Shown: positions 52,701 through 61,532, counted from the stretch's first letter. The stretch: DNA of 64,000 bases from Emiliania huxleyi CCMP1516 (GCF_000372725.1 NW_005202176.1:106409-170408); one strand, 5' to 3'. Numbers and translations are program-made. The notes: generated from the sequence alone by a model not told the origin.

Positions 52701-52750
52701 GGCCGACCGTACAGCACGGGCGACAGCCGGGCGGGGAGGCCGAAGCTTAG
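49736..52750 (+). CDS. Receptor-like fusion: bacterial-type solute-binding domain, membrane helix, intracellular 'SHQW' (TIR-like) domain
   Basis: About 1004 residues from the ATG at 49736. The frame is open further upstream, and a signal-peptide exon may be missing. The first ~520 residues look like a periplasmic-type extracellular solute-binding protein: LWAAIDEFNAAFDDVTIVAS, FDVVTIKETFIPDLVEEAG, GKTFAVPLDADFASMHVLDS, ESPPETWGDFVELAVKYHGG and NCILFLGHTAKLMYYDKAHP. A single membrane helix (AVIVASVIGGLMGLLLLLLV, ~51325-51385) is followed by a basic stop-transfer (RKKVRQIRRDRRAREE). The cytoplasmic part contains IVFFSHQWTSFSSPDPDGTQ, VRVWLDYSSIPQRHPGIQD, ASAFIVVAPSCRHAD and YQRRMWCRAEQLCY, resembling TIR-like signalling domains of protists. 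The tail is Gly-rich with a Ser/Arg-rich end. Inferred role: nutrient or chemical sensing across the plasma membrane. Confidence 0.75.
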   Translation: MRHSGDVCFALNSHMAALSCAVCPAEQCKMRDATTVRLMVRDHFCFKPERCALWAAIDEFNAAFDDVTIVASEEGKGSDIEWENTVAADVGTATVTGKGRFDVVTIKETFIPDLVEEAGNGGLAPLSQLDTDEWYADTYFEVREKLLSYEGKTFAVPLDADFASMHVLDSAIALGESPPETWGDFVELAVKYHGGDLNSDGQPDTGFCYTNSGDMWNFIKHHMLASMTQTRGTAQGYMFDTDSMEPTFAPAGRAVDVARERGVFAKIAAMVNALGEVKQAYMNVAEAKGNCILFLGHTAKLMYYDKAHPATTLPVPGSDLVLLRGSTTLKECNATSCPYARRASDGRLINRAPFVEAHFNLALSNLASPDAAAGAMRFFRFVQARRLNVMLESYCFDPWSSSQLDDSAWPSYLARFPDANKTVFEAKRSRTEEVLGSDNHNAVLPLRINGATEYEEEFERALDVAAAAVGDGNDSAVEDSLLQLIESFKATTDKFNRRFSSPDWQINIYRKSLGLAPVAPDKGSARRTAVIVASVIGGLMGLLLLLLVAWAARKKVRQIRRDRRAREEACERVIKEAVASLDRLDYPFVLVPASEFLAAGTMMPHESLRDEGKVLVLDSVEAVQASRKEHPIVFFSHQWTSFSSPDPDGTQYREMVTALRQVVALKGWEMERVRVWLDYSSIPQRHPGIQDLAIRTLSWYASQASAFIVVAPSCRHADLGTRCDASSYQRRMWCRAEQLCYSLRKGTGNMFLAADGTVAPVEASFFAEALHVFEGELTCCRLGHAGRPFCDRQSLVAPILGLYGAVCAKCETCAEGDPLGELSSHGNNGSGGGGGGEDGRGDGGGDGGERGSGGDGDKGGAPGASASVQTFLQEIEANRDQIFPPTFERVSAGPDGGRVVETVELFGDLVPRMKAHAKQGLLRHDLAADEETTLGIRFTIEHGSIERRSSRSPKGDTPSGRKQASKQGSIGLRRVPTSFTSGAWRPSGGPTVQHGRQPGGEAEA

Positions 52751-53285
52751 GTTGTCTACTCGAGTAGTAGTGGAGTAGATTAAGTCTGGTTAAATGTACG
52801 TTGCTCGCGTTGGCGTCAAAAGCCCCGGCTCTCCGCCGCCCTCCGCCTCCCCGCCCTTCCGCCTGTAGGCCTCTGGCTCTGCCCTCGCGCCACCCCCCTC
52901 CGTGCGCTGTAACCCCAGGGAACCGTAGCTGCTTCCATGGCGTGCTGTGAACAAACACGTGCAGGGTTGTGCGTTCATGTGAATCCCCAGGGCCTCCAGG
53001 GCTCGCACCTCAACCTCTCATAGACCAGAGCGCACAGCGCCATAGGACGTATGAGTTCTTCTCAATAACAAGGTCTGCGAGGGGTCCCGTACCATGCGGA
53101 ATCGACCCTATCCTGTGCTCAAGTGCTCAAGGTCTGCGTATTTATTTTCTTGAAAAGTAACAAGGCTGTGAACTGTCTCTGTGCGATTTCGGGCCCGGGG
53201 TTGTTGCGTTTCGCCATGTTACGTACTCTATTTTCGAGCTGTGAATAAACCGCGAAGCACGCCTGATCCGAACTGCGAAACACAA
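52751..53285. other. Intergenic with dispersed repeat
   Basis: It contains the repeat at 52964-53085 and a second short AACAAGGCTGTGAAC at about 53158, similar to the end of the 25138 copy. No gene before 53286. Confidence 0.5.
52964..53085 (+). repeat. Dispersed repeat, second copy (possible retroelement end-to-end remnant)
   Basis: GTTGTGCGTTCATGTGAA (as at 30218, the retroelement 3' flank) is directly followed by CCCCAGGGCCTCCAGGGCTC and the ~100-bp block found at 25138-25235. In other words, sequence found 3' of the element frame abuts sequence found 5' of it. Confidence 0.65.
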
Positions 53286-54945
53286 ATGCTGGGCGCGGGG
53301 CGCGCGTCGGCGCAGGCGCGCAGGGCCCTCGTCGAGAAGCGAGGGCAGTGCAACTGCCGCAACTCGCGCTGCCTCAAGCTCTACTGCGAGTGCTTTGCGT
53401 CGGGCCAGTATTGTTTCGGCTGCAATTGCCAGGGCTGCCACAACAACCCGGAGAACAACGAGAAGCGCGCCAGAGCAATCGATGCGACGCTTGAGCGGTG
53501 CGGGCTGCCGACCCGGCCGCCGCCACCCGTCGCACCTTCCTCAACCCTCCGTCCCCGTCCCGCAGCAACCCAACCGCGTTCCGGCCAAAGATTGCTCACG
53601 ACTCGACCTTGGGCAAGGACACGACCCGGCACAGCAAGGGGTGCCACTGCAAGAAGTCGGGCTGCCTCAAAAAGTACTGCGAGTGCTTCCAGGCCGGCGT
53701 CCCACGCGCCCCTGTCTCCCGCGAGACTCGCGCGGCTGACGCCTGCGCCTGCGCCCCTCCACAGGCCGGCATCACCTGTCAGCCGACGTGCAAGTGCTCC
53801 GAGTGCAAGAACCAGCCGGGGAATGAGGCACGCCTCGCCGCCGACACGCCCAACCCTCCCTCTCGCGGAGCCTCGCGTTTCGACTCCGCCCACACACTCC
53901 GCACACACACAACACCCCACCCACGCCTGGCAACACCTCCGCCCACACCTCCGCCCGCACTTAAAAGCCCGCTCTCCGAGCTCACGTCCCGGCCGCTGGG
54001 TGTCGACAGGACCGCATGTTCCTCGAGCGAGCGGGCAAGATTCCCATGCCAGCTCCGAAGAAGCTCAAGGTGGCCCGACGCCGGCCCACTTCACAAGGGG
54101 CACCCCCCAGAAGCACAACCCGGAGGGGGGGGGGCATGCCCCCCCCCCCCCCCCCCCGCAGAGCGAGGCCGAGGCCGAAGAGCGCGTGCGCGAGAGTCCC
54201 GTCTCTTTCTTCTACCCGCGCGAGCGCCGCCTCCCCACGCCCGGCCCGTCCGGTGCCCTGCTGCACTACACTCACAGAACACTGAACAGTCCACGCCCGG
54301 CCCGCCACACCCCCCCCCCCACCCACCCACCACCGCCACCACCGCCGCCGCCGCCACCACCACCACCACCACCACCACCACCACCACGCTGCCGCCTCAC
54401 GTCGACCGCGCTTCTCTCGCAGAGCTCGCGGCCGAGCGAGTCCGCGCCGCCATCGCATCGCACGTGACGGAGGAGCGGCCGAGCGAGGCGTCCTCGGGGC
54501 GAGTGTGAACGGCGTCTCCTCACGGGCGCGTGTGTGAGCAGGAGTGGGCGAGCGAGGCGTGCTCCGAGATGCTGCGCGCGAGCCAGCTGGCCGGCTCGGC
54601 CAGCGGCGAGGCCGGGCCGTCCTCCTCGAGCGCGCCGCTGCTCGAGGAAGAGCAGGAGCGGGCCGTCCTCCACGTGCTGCACAGCAAGCTCAAGCAGGCG
54701 CCGCCGCACCTCGCTCCCCCACCGCCCTCCTTCCCGCGCGCGCCTGGCCCACACGCGGGCCGTGGCCGCAGGTGCTCGACGCAGCCGAGGCAGCCAAACC
54801 GCCGAAGGCCGAGGCCAGCGGCAGCGGTGCCAGCGAGGTGCCCGCCAGGAGAGGAGGACCCGACCGCGGCTCGAGAAACTACCCTCCAGACCCATCGCTT
54901 AGATCCATTCTTAATGCTAGCGCCGCAGCGCGCGGGAAATCGTAG
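53286..54945 (+). CDS. CXC (CRC/tesmin-TSO1-LIN54 type) DNA-binding protein
   Basis: Eight exons: 53286-53497, 53566-53692, 53765-53827, 54010-54069, 54162-54195, 54423-54502, 54542-54697 and 54772-54945, totalling 301 residues with consistent phases. Introns 2, 3 and 7 have GC donors. The first CXC motif is [18 protein letters not shown], then [12 protein letters not shown]; the linker ends [13 protein letters not shown], the family's conserved connector; the second CXC is [33 protein letters not shown]. The rest is helical and acidic ([19 protein letters not shown]). The paired Cys-rich modules bind CHR-type promoter DNA; LIN54 is the DNA-binding part of MuvB/DREAM cell-cycle complexes, and TSO1/CPP proteins do so in plants. 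At ~300 residues it is shorter than typical members. Upstream exons may exist. Confidence 0.88.
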
Positions 54946-55435
54946 GCAGATGCCGAGAGCACCGTTTGTCGGCAGTGGCCAGAGTGACAGCGGTATGTAT
55001 CATGGACAGTGTCTCTCGTTATAATACGGTTACGGCAAAACCGCGAGATACGCCGGGAGTGGGGTGTGTGTCTGTGTGAAAGTCTCTTCTCAGGCTAGAG
55101 TACCTCTCCATTATGTGCCGCGCTCTTGAAATACGTTCAGAGGGTTCGGTGACTGAACCACTTTAAGTGGGGACGAATCAGCGAGAACTCGCCTCTCCAC
55201 CGTGTACGGCCGTACTCCCCCCCCAGACTCCCTGAGCACTGTGCACATGCACACTGGTGTCTGGTGTCTCCGTCTGGACTCTGCACTCTCCACCCTTTGG
55301 TCTCACGCACACACACTCTGTGCGCGCGTCGCACTGGTTTGCATTCGCGCGAAGCCGCCTCTGGACTGCCTCTCGGCTCGCTCGAGTTGAGGCGGTGACC
55401 ACCCATGAGAGTGACTTACCCAGTCCCGGCGATCA
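54946..55435. other. Intergenic between convergent genes
   Basis: About 490 bp; nothing recognised. Confidence 0.5.
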
Positions 55436-57187
55436 TCAAGCCCCTGGGAGCGTCACCTTGCCCTCCTTGATTTGCGCCCAGAGCTCTGGCGTGAGCTCGC
55501 CCATGCTATCGCGCGCCGTCGAGCCGTCTGCGCCCGTGCGAACGTATTGGACCTGCGGGGCCTGCGACAGCGACGACACCTTCTCGCCCGGAGCGGCTCC
55601 GACGTGCCAGAAGTCTGCAAGCACGCGCATACGCTCGGCGATTCGCGCGTGCAAGTCCGTCGAATTTGTCAGCTCGTGTGCCCTCGCCAGCGTCATTGCC
55701 GCCTCCCGTGTACGCCCCTCGGCGAGGAGCGCCGAGCCAACCAGGTAGCCAACTTGCGAGTTGGAGAGCTCGAGCGCGCCCGCCTGCCTCAGCCGCAGGC
55801 CGGCCAGACGAGTGAAGTGCGAGGAGCTGCCGTGCAGCGCAAAGCGCAGCTCCTCGATCGCCTCTTCGGCGCGGCTCGACGCGTTGAGAGCCATACCGAG
55901 GTTGAAGTGCGCCCCAGCAGCCGGCGCCATCGACTGGATGTGGTGTGGCGCGCGGCCGTGCAGCTCGAGCACGCGGCGAAAGGTGGCCTCCGCCTCAGCG
56001 TGCTTGCCCAGGTTCATCTCGCACACGCCCAGGTTATTGTGGAAGAGCACCTCGTCCGGGCTCAGGCTCACCGCCTGCCTGAAGTGCTGCAGCGCCGCGC
56101 CGTGCTGCCCTTTCTCCATCTCGAGGTTGCCCAGCTCGTAGTGCGGCCAGGCATACTCGGGCGCGAGCCGCATCGCCTTCTCGTACGCCTTGGTTGCCGC
56201 CTCGAGGTCGGGCTTCTCCGGGTGGCTGAAATACTTGTACCGCCGGCCCCATTGCGAGCTCACGAAGGCGCGCAGCAGCGTATCGCCTGCCGCCTCGCGC
56301 CCCTCGCGAACCGCAGCCAGCCCATCGAGCAACAAGCCGCCCTCCTGGCGATCGACCCGGTTGAGCTTCCACCGTACGGTGCGCGCGGTGGCAGGCGGCC
56401 ACTCCCCCGCTTTGAGCTGCTCCGCTAGCCGGCGCGCCTCGTCCAGTTGCAAGACAGAGCTCGAGAAGTTCATCGCCGGCTTGAGCGCGGCGTGGGAGGG
56501 AAAGAAGTCGGCGCTCTTGACAGTTTGGAAGCAGCCGCAGCTTGAGTCGGACTCCTCACGGCAGGCGTGAACTTGATCCTGCAGAGCGCTGTAGTCGATG
56601 CGCGCAAAGTGGATCCCCAGAGGGCGGATAGCGCGCAGCACGCGAAGCAGGAGCGGGTGGCCGGGCTGGGCGACGCTGATAAGCGAGTCGGAGAGGACGT
56701 GATACGCACTGAGGCCGTCTGGGCCCCACTCCTCCCATTGCTCCGACGGCTCCTCGAAGATCTGTAAGACTGAACCTTCGAGAATCGGGCCAAACGCACG
56801 AATGGCCTCCACGTCCGCGTCAGCGAAGATTCCCCCGTGAGCGTGGAGCACCAGGTATCGGCCAGCGTCCTCGCGCTGCACGTGTGTTGGCAGTGCGTGG
56901 AAGGTTTCGACGAACCAAGGGTACGACTCGTTGACAAGGGCTGAGAGAGCCGCTTCATCCCACAGCCGGTAGCTCCAGCCGGGGTTGTGTTTCATCCATG
57001 TGGCGCGCAGCTGCTCGCTGTGCGGAAGCACCTCTCCGCGACGATGGATCTGATGCAGCAACTGGGGACTGGGTGTCTGTGCAGCGTCGGCAGCGCACGT
57101 CGGGTCGCGGTTCAGGAATGCTTGAGCCGTCGATGCCGACTCGGGGAGGCTGCACAAGCTGAGGGCGGTGACAAGAGAGAACGCCAT
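55436..57187 (-). CDS. DXD glycosyltransferase (OCH1/GT32-like) fused to TPR repeats
   Basis: Single exon, 583 residues from the ATG at 57187, where a hydrophobic signal sequence starts (MAFSLVTALSLCSLPESAST); an ATG at 57319 would add 44 residues. The glycosyltransferase part has LLHQIHRRGEVLPHSEQL, WSYRLWDEAALSALVNESYP and QREDAGRYLVLHAHGGIFAD followed by ADVE; the DAD is the DXD metal/sugar-nucleotide motif. LSDSLISVAQPGHPLLLRVL is the second conserved part. The C-terminal half holds TPRs (AYEKAMRLAPEYAWPHYELG; FRQAVSLSPDEVLFHNNLGV; TFRRVLELHG). GT32 enzymes add mannose or other hexoses in the Golgi. The TPR fusion resembles OGT-like designs but the catalytic domain is unrelated. Confidence 0.87.
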   Translation of the reverse strand: MAFSLVTALSLCSLPESASTAQAFLNRDPTCAADAAQTPSPQLLHQIHRRGEVLPHSEQLRATWMKHNPGWSYRLWDEAALSALVNESYPWFVETFHALPTHVQREDAGRYLVLHAHGGIFADADVEAIRAFGPILEGSVLQIFEEPSEQWEEWGPDGLSAYHVLSDSLISVAQPGHPLLLRVLRAIRPLGIHFARIDYSALQDQVHACREESDSSCGCFQTVKSADFFPSHAALKPAMNFSSSVLQLDEARRLAEQLKAGEWPPATARTVRWKLNRVDRQEGGLLLDGLAAVREGREAAGDTLLRAFVSSQWGRRYKYFSHPEKPDLEAATKAYEKAMRLAPEYAWPHYELGNLEMEKGQHGAALQHFRQAVSLSPDEVLFHNNLGVCEMNLGKHAEAEATFRRVLELHGRAPHHIQSMAPAAGAHFNLGMALNASSRAEEAIEELRFALHGSSSHFTRLAGLRLRQAGALELSNSQVGYLVGSALLAEGRTREAAMTLARAHELTNSTDLHARIAERMRVLADFWHVGAAPGEKVSSLSQAPQVQYVRTGADGSTARDSMGELTPELWAQIKEGKVTLPGA

Positions 57188-58269
57188 GACAGGTGCACCC
57201 TCGTTTGTCGGCGGCCGGCTCGGCGGGCACTCGGCGGGCGCTTCCACGTTCCACGTCCACACCCAGCACACCGGCCCACAGGGATACCCGGCGCGAGACG
57301 GACAGTCTATGAAGGCCAATTATACACACATAAATACGTGCGGTTCGAAGTGCACACACACGTCGGTCTGTGCCGCTCGCTACCGGTACCGCTGGCTGGG
57401 GCGTCATGTACACATGTTGAGAGAGAGACTCTAGCAGGGCGCCGAGCGTCCAACCGGGATTTCTTTTTATTCTTCCCGCCGCGGAGGTCGGCGAGAGTGT
57501 GTGCCGCCAAGGCGGAACGCACTCAGGGACAGTGCCGACGGGACGCGGCTCGAAGGGCGTGGCTCCGCAGCGCGGCTGGCACTCGTCGCAGAGGCCTCGC
57601 CTTCGACAAGCAAGTCGGGAACGGCTCTACCCGCAACTTTCTCGCTAACACGGTTACTCGATCGTGTTTGACGACGTCAAACAGTGTTTGACGACGTCAA
57701 ACAGTGTTTGACGAGTTTGACGACGTCAAACACTAGTGGAGAATGGCCGTGCTGGCGTGCTCCTCTCCACGAGCGATTGAGAGGACGTACCAAGTGTCGA
57801 TTCTGTATAGAATTGCGAGGCGCACACGCTGGTGCAGGCGGCGTACCGGCCTACTGCGTGTTGATGCTCTGCATGCTTGCCTTTCCGCAGATCTTCTTCC
57901 CCAACCTCCACGCTTGCCACACAGACGGCGCGAATGCCGAGCACCTGGTTGATCTGATTTAGCTTTTGGGATGTAGACAAAAACACTCTCTCTGGGATGT
58001 AGACGGCCGTAGGATGTAGGTAGAGAGGTTTGCATTTGCGTTCCTGCTGCGTTTGGGTTCCGGGCACAATGAATTCTTTTTTCGCTTCGAAAATTCTTTT
58101 TGCCGGCTACAGTGTACAGCGGGGAGGTGTGTCCCGTGAAGGTTCACGGGGCCGACTACAGTGTATCCCACGGCAAAGCGCCGCTGCCGAACTCAGTACC
58201 GCACACCCTAGCGAGCGAAATCCTCTTGCCTTCCCAAAGGCCTTGCCTTTTAAGCAGCCGCCCGCGCCG
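57188..58269. other. Intergenic between divergent genes
   Basis: About 1.1 kb. It contains tandem palindromic units at 57665-57733 and, at 58108-58165, two copies of CTACAGTGTA flanking a CCCGTGAA/TTCACGGG palindrome. No gene supported. Confidence 0.55.
57665..57733 (+). repeat. Tandem palindromic units TTTGACGACGTCAAACA
   Basis: Three copies of GTGTTTGACGACGTCAAACA, the third with a small insertion (GAGTTTGAC). Each unit is itself a stem (TGTTTGAC/GTCAAACA) around GAC and includes ACGTCA, the core recognised by bZIP/CREB-type factors. It lies about 480 bp upstream of the glycosyltransferase start (minus strand) and 540 bp upstream of the kelch gene. Confidence 0.9.
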
Positions 58270-59442
58270 ATGGCCTCCCACCGCATCGGCGCCCGCGTCG
58301 CGGGCCTCTCGCCAGAGCAGCTGTGCGCCATCATCGAGGCGCAGGCGGGCGCGAGCGACGCCGCGCTGCGCGTGGCGGAGGAGCACGCCGCACGGCTCGT
58401 GGAGCAGCCCGAGTGGATCCTCTCCGAGGTCCTCCTCTCGCCGGACCTCGCCCCGCACATCCTCGCCCACCTGCCGACCAAGGAGCACGCCGCCAAGGGT
58501 ACGTGCCGCGCGTGGCGCCGCGGCTGGAAGGAGACGCTGAAGAAGCGCGAGAGGCCGCGCCTGCACGTGTTCGGCGGCGAAGACACCGATGGACGCGTCA
58601 TCAGCTCGGTGGAGCAGTACGACTTTGCTACGAATGCGTGGGAGGAGGAGGCGATGGCGCCGATGCTGACGGCACGAAGTTTTGTCGGCACGGCGGTGCT
58701 CGATGACAAGCTCTACGCGGCGGGCGGCCTGAATGAGGCTGAAGGCGCAACTTCCAACCTGGTGGAGCGGTGCGACCTGGCTGCGAACGCGTGGGAGGCG
58801 GTGGCGCCGATGGCAGAGGCGCGGCATGCTCCCGCCGTCGCAGCGCTCGACGGCAAGCTGTACGCTGTGGGCGGATCGAATGGCGAAGGCTATGCCCTCA
58901 GCTCGGCGGAGCGGTACGATCCTGTGACGAATGCGTGGGAGGAGGTGGCGCCGATGGCGACGGCGCGGATTAATCACGCCACGGCGGTGCTGGATGGCAA
59001 CCTGTACGCCGTGGGAGGATACAACGACGACGACGGCTACCTCTGGGATGTGGAGCGGTACGACTTGGGTACGAATGCGTGGGAGGCGGTGGCGTCGATG
59101 GCGGAGGCGCGGAGTGTTCATGGCGTGGCGGTGCTCGACGGCAAGCTGTACGCTGTGGGCGGGTACGACGGCGGCCGCCTCAGCTCGGTGGAGCGGTACG
59201 ACCCGGGGACGGATGCGTGGGAGGCTGTGGCGCCGCTGACGCTGGCTCGCTTCGGGGCCGGGGTGGCGGCGCTGGAAGGCAAGTTGTACGCTATGGGCGG
59301 CAGAATCGAGGAGGACGACGAGGCTGCTGAGCTGGACAGGCCGGCTAACACGGTGGAGCGGTTCGACCCGGCCTCGAACGCCTGGGAGGAGGTGGCGCCG
59401 ATGGCGACGGCACGGACCTTTCCTTTCGCGCTCCTGATGTAG
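58270..59442 (+). CDS. F-box/kelch-repeat protein, paralogue of 43337-44503
   Basis: 390 residues from the ATG at 58270 (MASHRIGARVAGLSPEQL), the point where similarity to the other copy begins. An in-frame ATG at 58069 is possible but its extra 67 residues are unlike the paralogue. The first ~100 residues are nearly identical to the paralogue, including the F-box-like LSPDLAPHILAHLPTKEHAA. Six to seven kelch repeats follow (SSVERYDPGTDAWEAVAPL, LDGKLYAVGGYDG). The kelch part has diverged much more than the F-box part, consistent with changing substrate choice under a conserved Skp1-binding module. Likely role: SCF ubiquitin-ligase substrate adaptor. Two CTACAGTGTA boxes and a CCCGTGAA palindrome lie 105-160 bp upstream. 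Confidence 0.88.
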   Translation: MASHRIGARVAGLSPEQLCAIIEAQAGASDAALRVAEEHAARLVEQPEWILSEVLLSPDLAPHILAHLPTKEHAAKGTCRAWRRGWKETLKKRERPRLHVFGGEDTDGRVISSVEQYDFATNAWEEEAMAPMLTARSFVGTAVLDDKLYAAGGLNEAEGATSNLVERCDLAANAWEAVAPMAEARHAPAVAALDGKLYAVGGSNGEGYALSSAERYDPVTNAWEEVAPMATARINHATAVLDGNLYAVGGYNDDDGYLWDVERYDLGTNAWEAVASMAEARSVHGVAVLDGKLYAVGGYDGGRLSSVERYDPGTDAWEAVAPLTLARFGAGVAALEGKLYAMGGRIEEDDEAAELDRPANTVERFDPASNAWEEVAPMATARTFPFALLM

Positions 59443-61421
59443 ACTTGTAGAGAGGGGCATAGGTGATGTTCTCGAGGTGAATATCCTTTGGCCGCGTTGG
59501 GCTGTGAGCTGTGAGGGGCCGCTTTTATGGACCCGACGGGACGGGCGAGGGCGAGACGAGACGGAGCTATGAGCGCCTCGCCGTCCTCGCTGCTCGCAGG
59601 AGTCGCTTAGGCGGCTCCCGTGGTGTACCTGTGTTAGTGCCAGTGCGCGCCGGTCCCGTGCCCAGTGCTGTGCGAGGGGATTGGAAAATTCTTATCTTGC
59701 TCTCCCGAATTTTACAAAAGAAGAATTTTAAAGGCCCACTACAAGCCCCCTTTCGACTTTGAGCAAGTGGTACCACTTGGCCGCCGCTGCCTCCTGAGCA
59801 CCCCCACGCCGGTTGTCGCTGCTCTCCGCCCACCAGCCGGCCACAGGCCGCCACCCTCGCCGGCCGGCGTCGCGAGAACGGCCAGACTCGACCGACCGGG
59901 TGTCGCGCCGCTGCCTGCTTCTCGCGCCGCTGTAGCAGCGCCAGCGGCTTGGCCGCGCATCCTTCACACACGCTGCCACAACCAAGCTGAGCGAGCCCAG
60001 TGTCGAGGTCTGGTGCGAGCTGCATGCGAGGGGCGGCTGTGGCCACAGCAGGTCCACCAGACGGACCTCAAAGCTTGCCGTATGCGAGGTGTTGTGGAGA
60101 GATTTCCAGAGGTCATCGTCGGCGCCTAAAACCGTGAAATGTCCCGACTTGCAGCCCTCATGCACCAGGTGCATGGATTCAGTCATAATATGTAGGCCTT
60201 CTATCCCGAAGTTTTGAGCGATAGCCGCAAACAACACTTTTTGGCACTTGCATCGCGACAAGGTCACACGCGGACTCTCCAGCCTCTCAGCTCACGAGCT
60301 CGCCTTTCCTGTCGCTCTCCTGGCCCAGTCCCATCAGTAGCAAGCCTGAGCTGTCCCAGACCGCACTTATCTCGGGTCTTCAAGCTCACACCGGCTCGTG
60401 ATGCCACGGAGAGAGCTCGAGATTGCCCCGGTGGACCCCATCCGAGGCGATTGCGAGGGCTTTCCGGAGGTCATTATCGGCGCCACCGACTGTGAAATGT
60501 CCTGTTCCACAGTTCCCATGCACCAGGTGCATGGATTCACTCATAATATGTAGGCCTTCTCTCCCAATCTTTTGAGCACTAGCCGCAAACGGCGCTTCTT
60601 GGCACTTCATCGCGACACATCCAGGTGCCGACAAAGCGGCTTCCCAGCTCACCACCTCGCCATCTCTGTCGCTCTCCTGGCCCAGGCCCATCAGTATCAA
60701 GTCTGAGCTGTCCCATACCGTCCTTGTTTTGGATGATGAAGCCCACTCTGGCTCATACCACGGCTCTTACGGCCTCACACACGCCCGTTTCACCCACAGA
60801 CACCGCCGGCACGCACTCCCACTTCACACATGCTCAAGCACAACCCCACCAAAGCACAGCCCTGATCAGAATGGGCAAGGGCTACCACCTGGTGACCCTG
60901 GTAGCCTCTGGCTCGCCACTGCACTCGGCTCCTCTGCAGCGGTCTCGCGCTCTCGCCACGACAGCACGCCGACGGCAAGCTTTGAGGTCCGTCTGGTGGA
61001 CCTGCTGTGGCCACAGCCGCCCCTCGCATGCAGCTCGCACCAGACCTCGACACCGGGCTCGCTCAGCTTGGTTGTGGCAGCGTGTGTGAAGGATGCGCGG
61101 CCAAGCCGCTGGCGCTGCTACAGCGGCGCGAGAAGCAGGCAGCGGCGCGACACCCGGTCGGTCGAGTCTGGCCGTTCTCGCGACGCCGGCCGGCGAGGGT
61201 GGCGGCCTGTGGCCGGCTGGTGGGCGGAGAGCAGCCAGGAGGACTCCAGAGTAGCCAGCAACACCAAGCAACGGGCGAGCGCACAGCGAGCGCAAACACA
61301 GCTCTGAGAAAGGGCGGGTAGTGGGCCTTTAAAAAGATCTCAAAAGAAGAAAAACGCTCGAAAGCGGCCCATACGCTGCCGTGGCGCCCCCTCTGTGTGT
61401 TGGCCCGCTCCGGCCGCGACG
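59443..61421. other. Gene-free stretch filled by a composite repeat
   Basis: Most of it (59818-61234) is the nested repeat described separately. No gene supported. Confidence 0.6.
59818..61234. repeat. Composite element: 264-bp inverted arms around two ~300-bp direct repeats
   Basis: Arm 1 (59818-60081) and arm 2 (60971-61234) are near-perfect reverse complements. Between them, 60096-60400 and 60450-60755 are diverged direct repeats, each containing CATGCACCAGGTGCATGGAT, CATAATATGTAGGCCTTCT and CTGTCGCTCTCCTGGCCCAG. CATGCACCAGGTGCATG is itself a palindrome. No coding frame; it looks like a non-autonomous transposon or fold-back element. Confidence 0.88.
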
Positions 61422-61532
61422 ATGACTACACGGTGCCTTCTGCTCGTGGCTCTCTCGGCGCTCGCTTCCGCTGACGAGGAAAAGCCTTATGAGGTTCCTA
61501 CTTCAATCGACGGCGCCTTCTTCGCGTCTTAA
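61422..61532 (+). CDS. Short signal-peptide frame (possible truncated first exon)
   Basis: 36 codons: MTTRCLLLVALSALASADEE, a clear signal peptide, then KPYEVPTSIDGAFFAS and TAA. The length and abrupt end suggest either a small secreted peptide or the first exon of a gene whose remainder was replaced by the antisense F-box/RCC1-like segment that begins here. Confidence 0.35.
   Translation: MTTRCLLLVALSALASADEEKPYEVPTSIDGAFFAS

Noticed and set aside
57665-57733. CRISPR-like array
   Set aside because: The units are contiguous palindromes without spacers, and the genome is eukaryotic.
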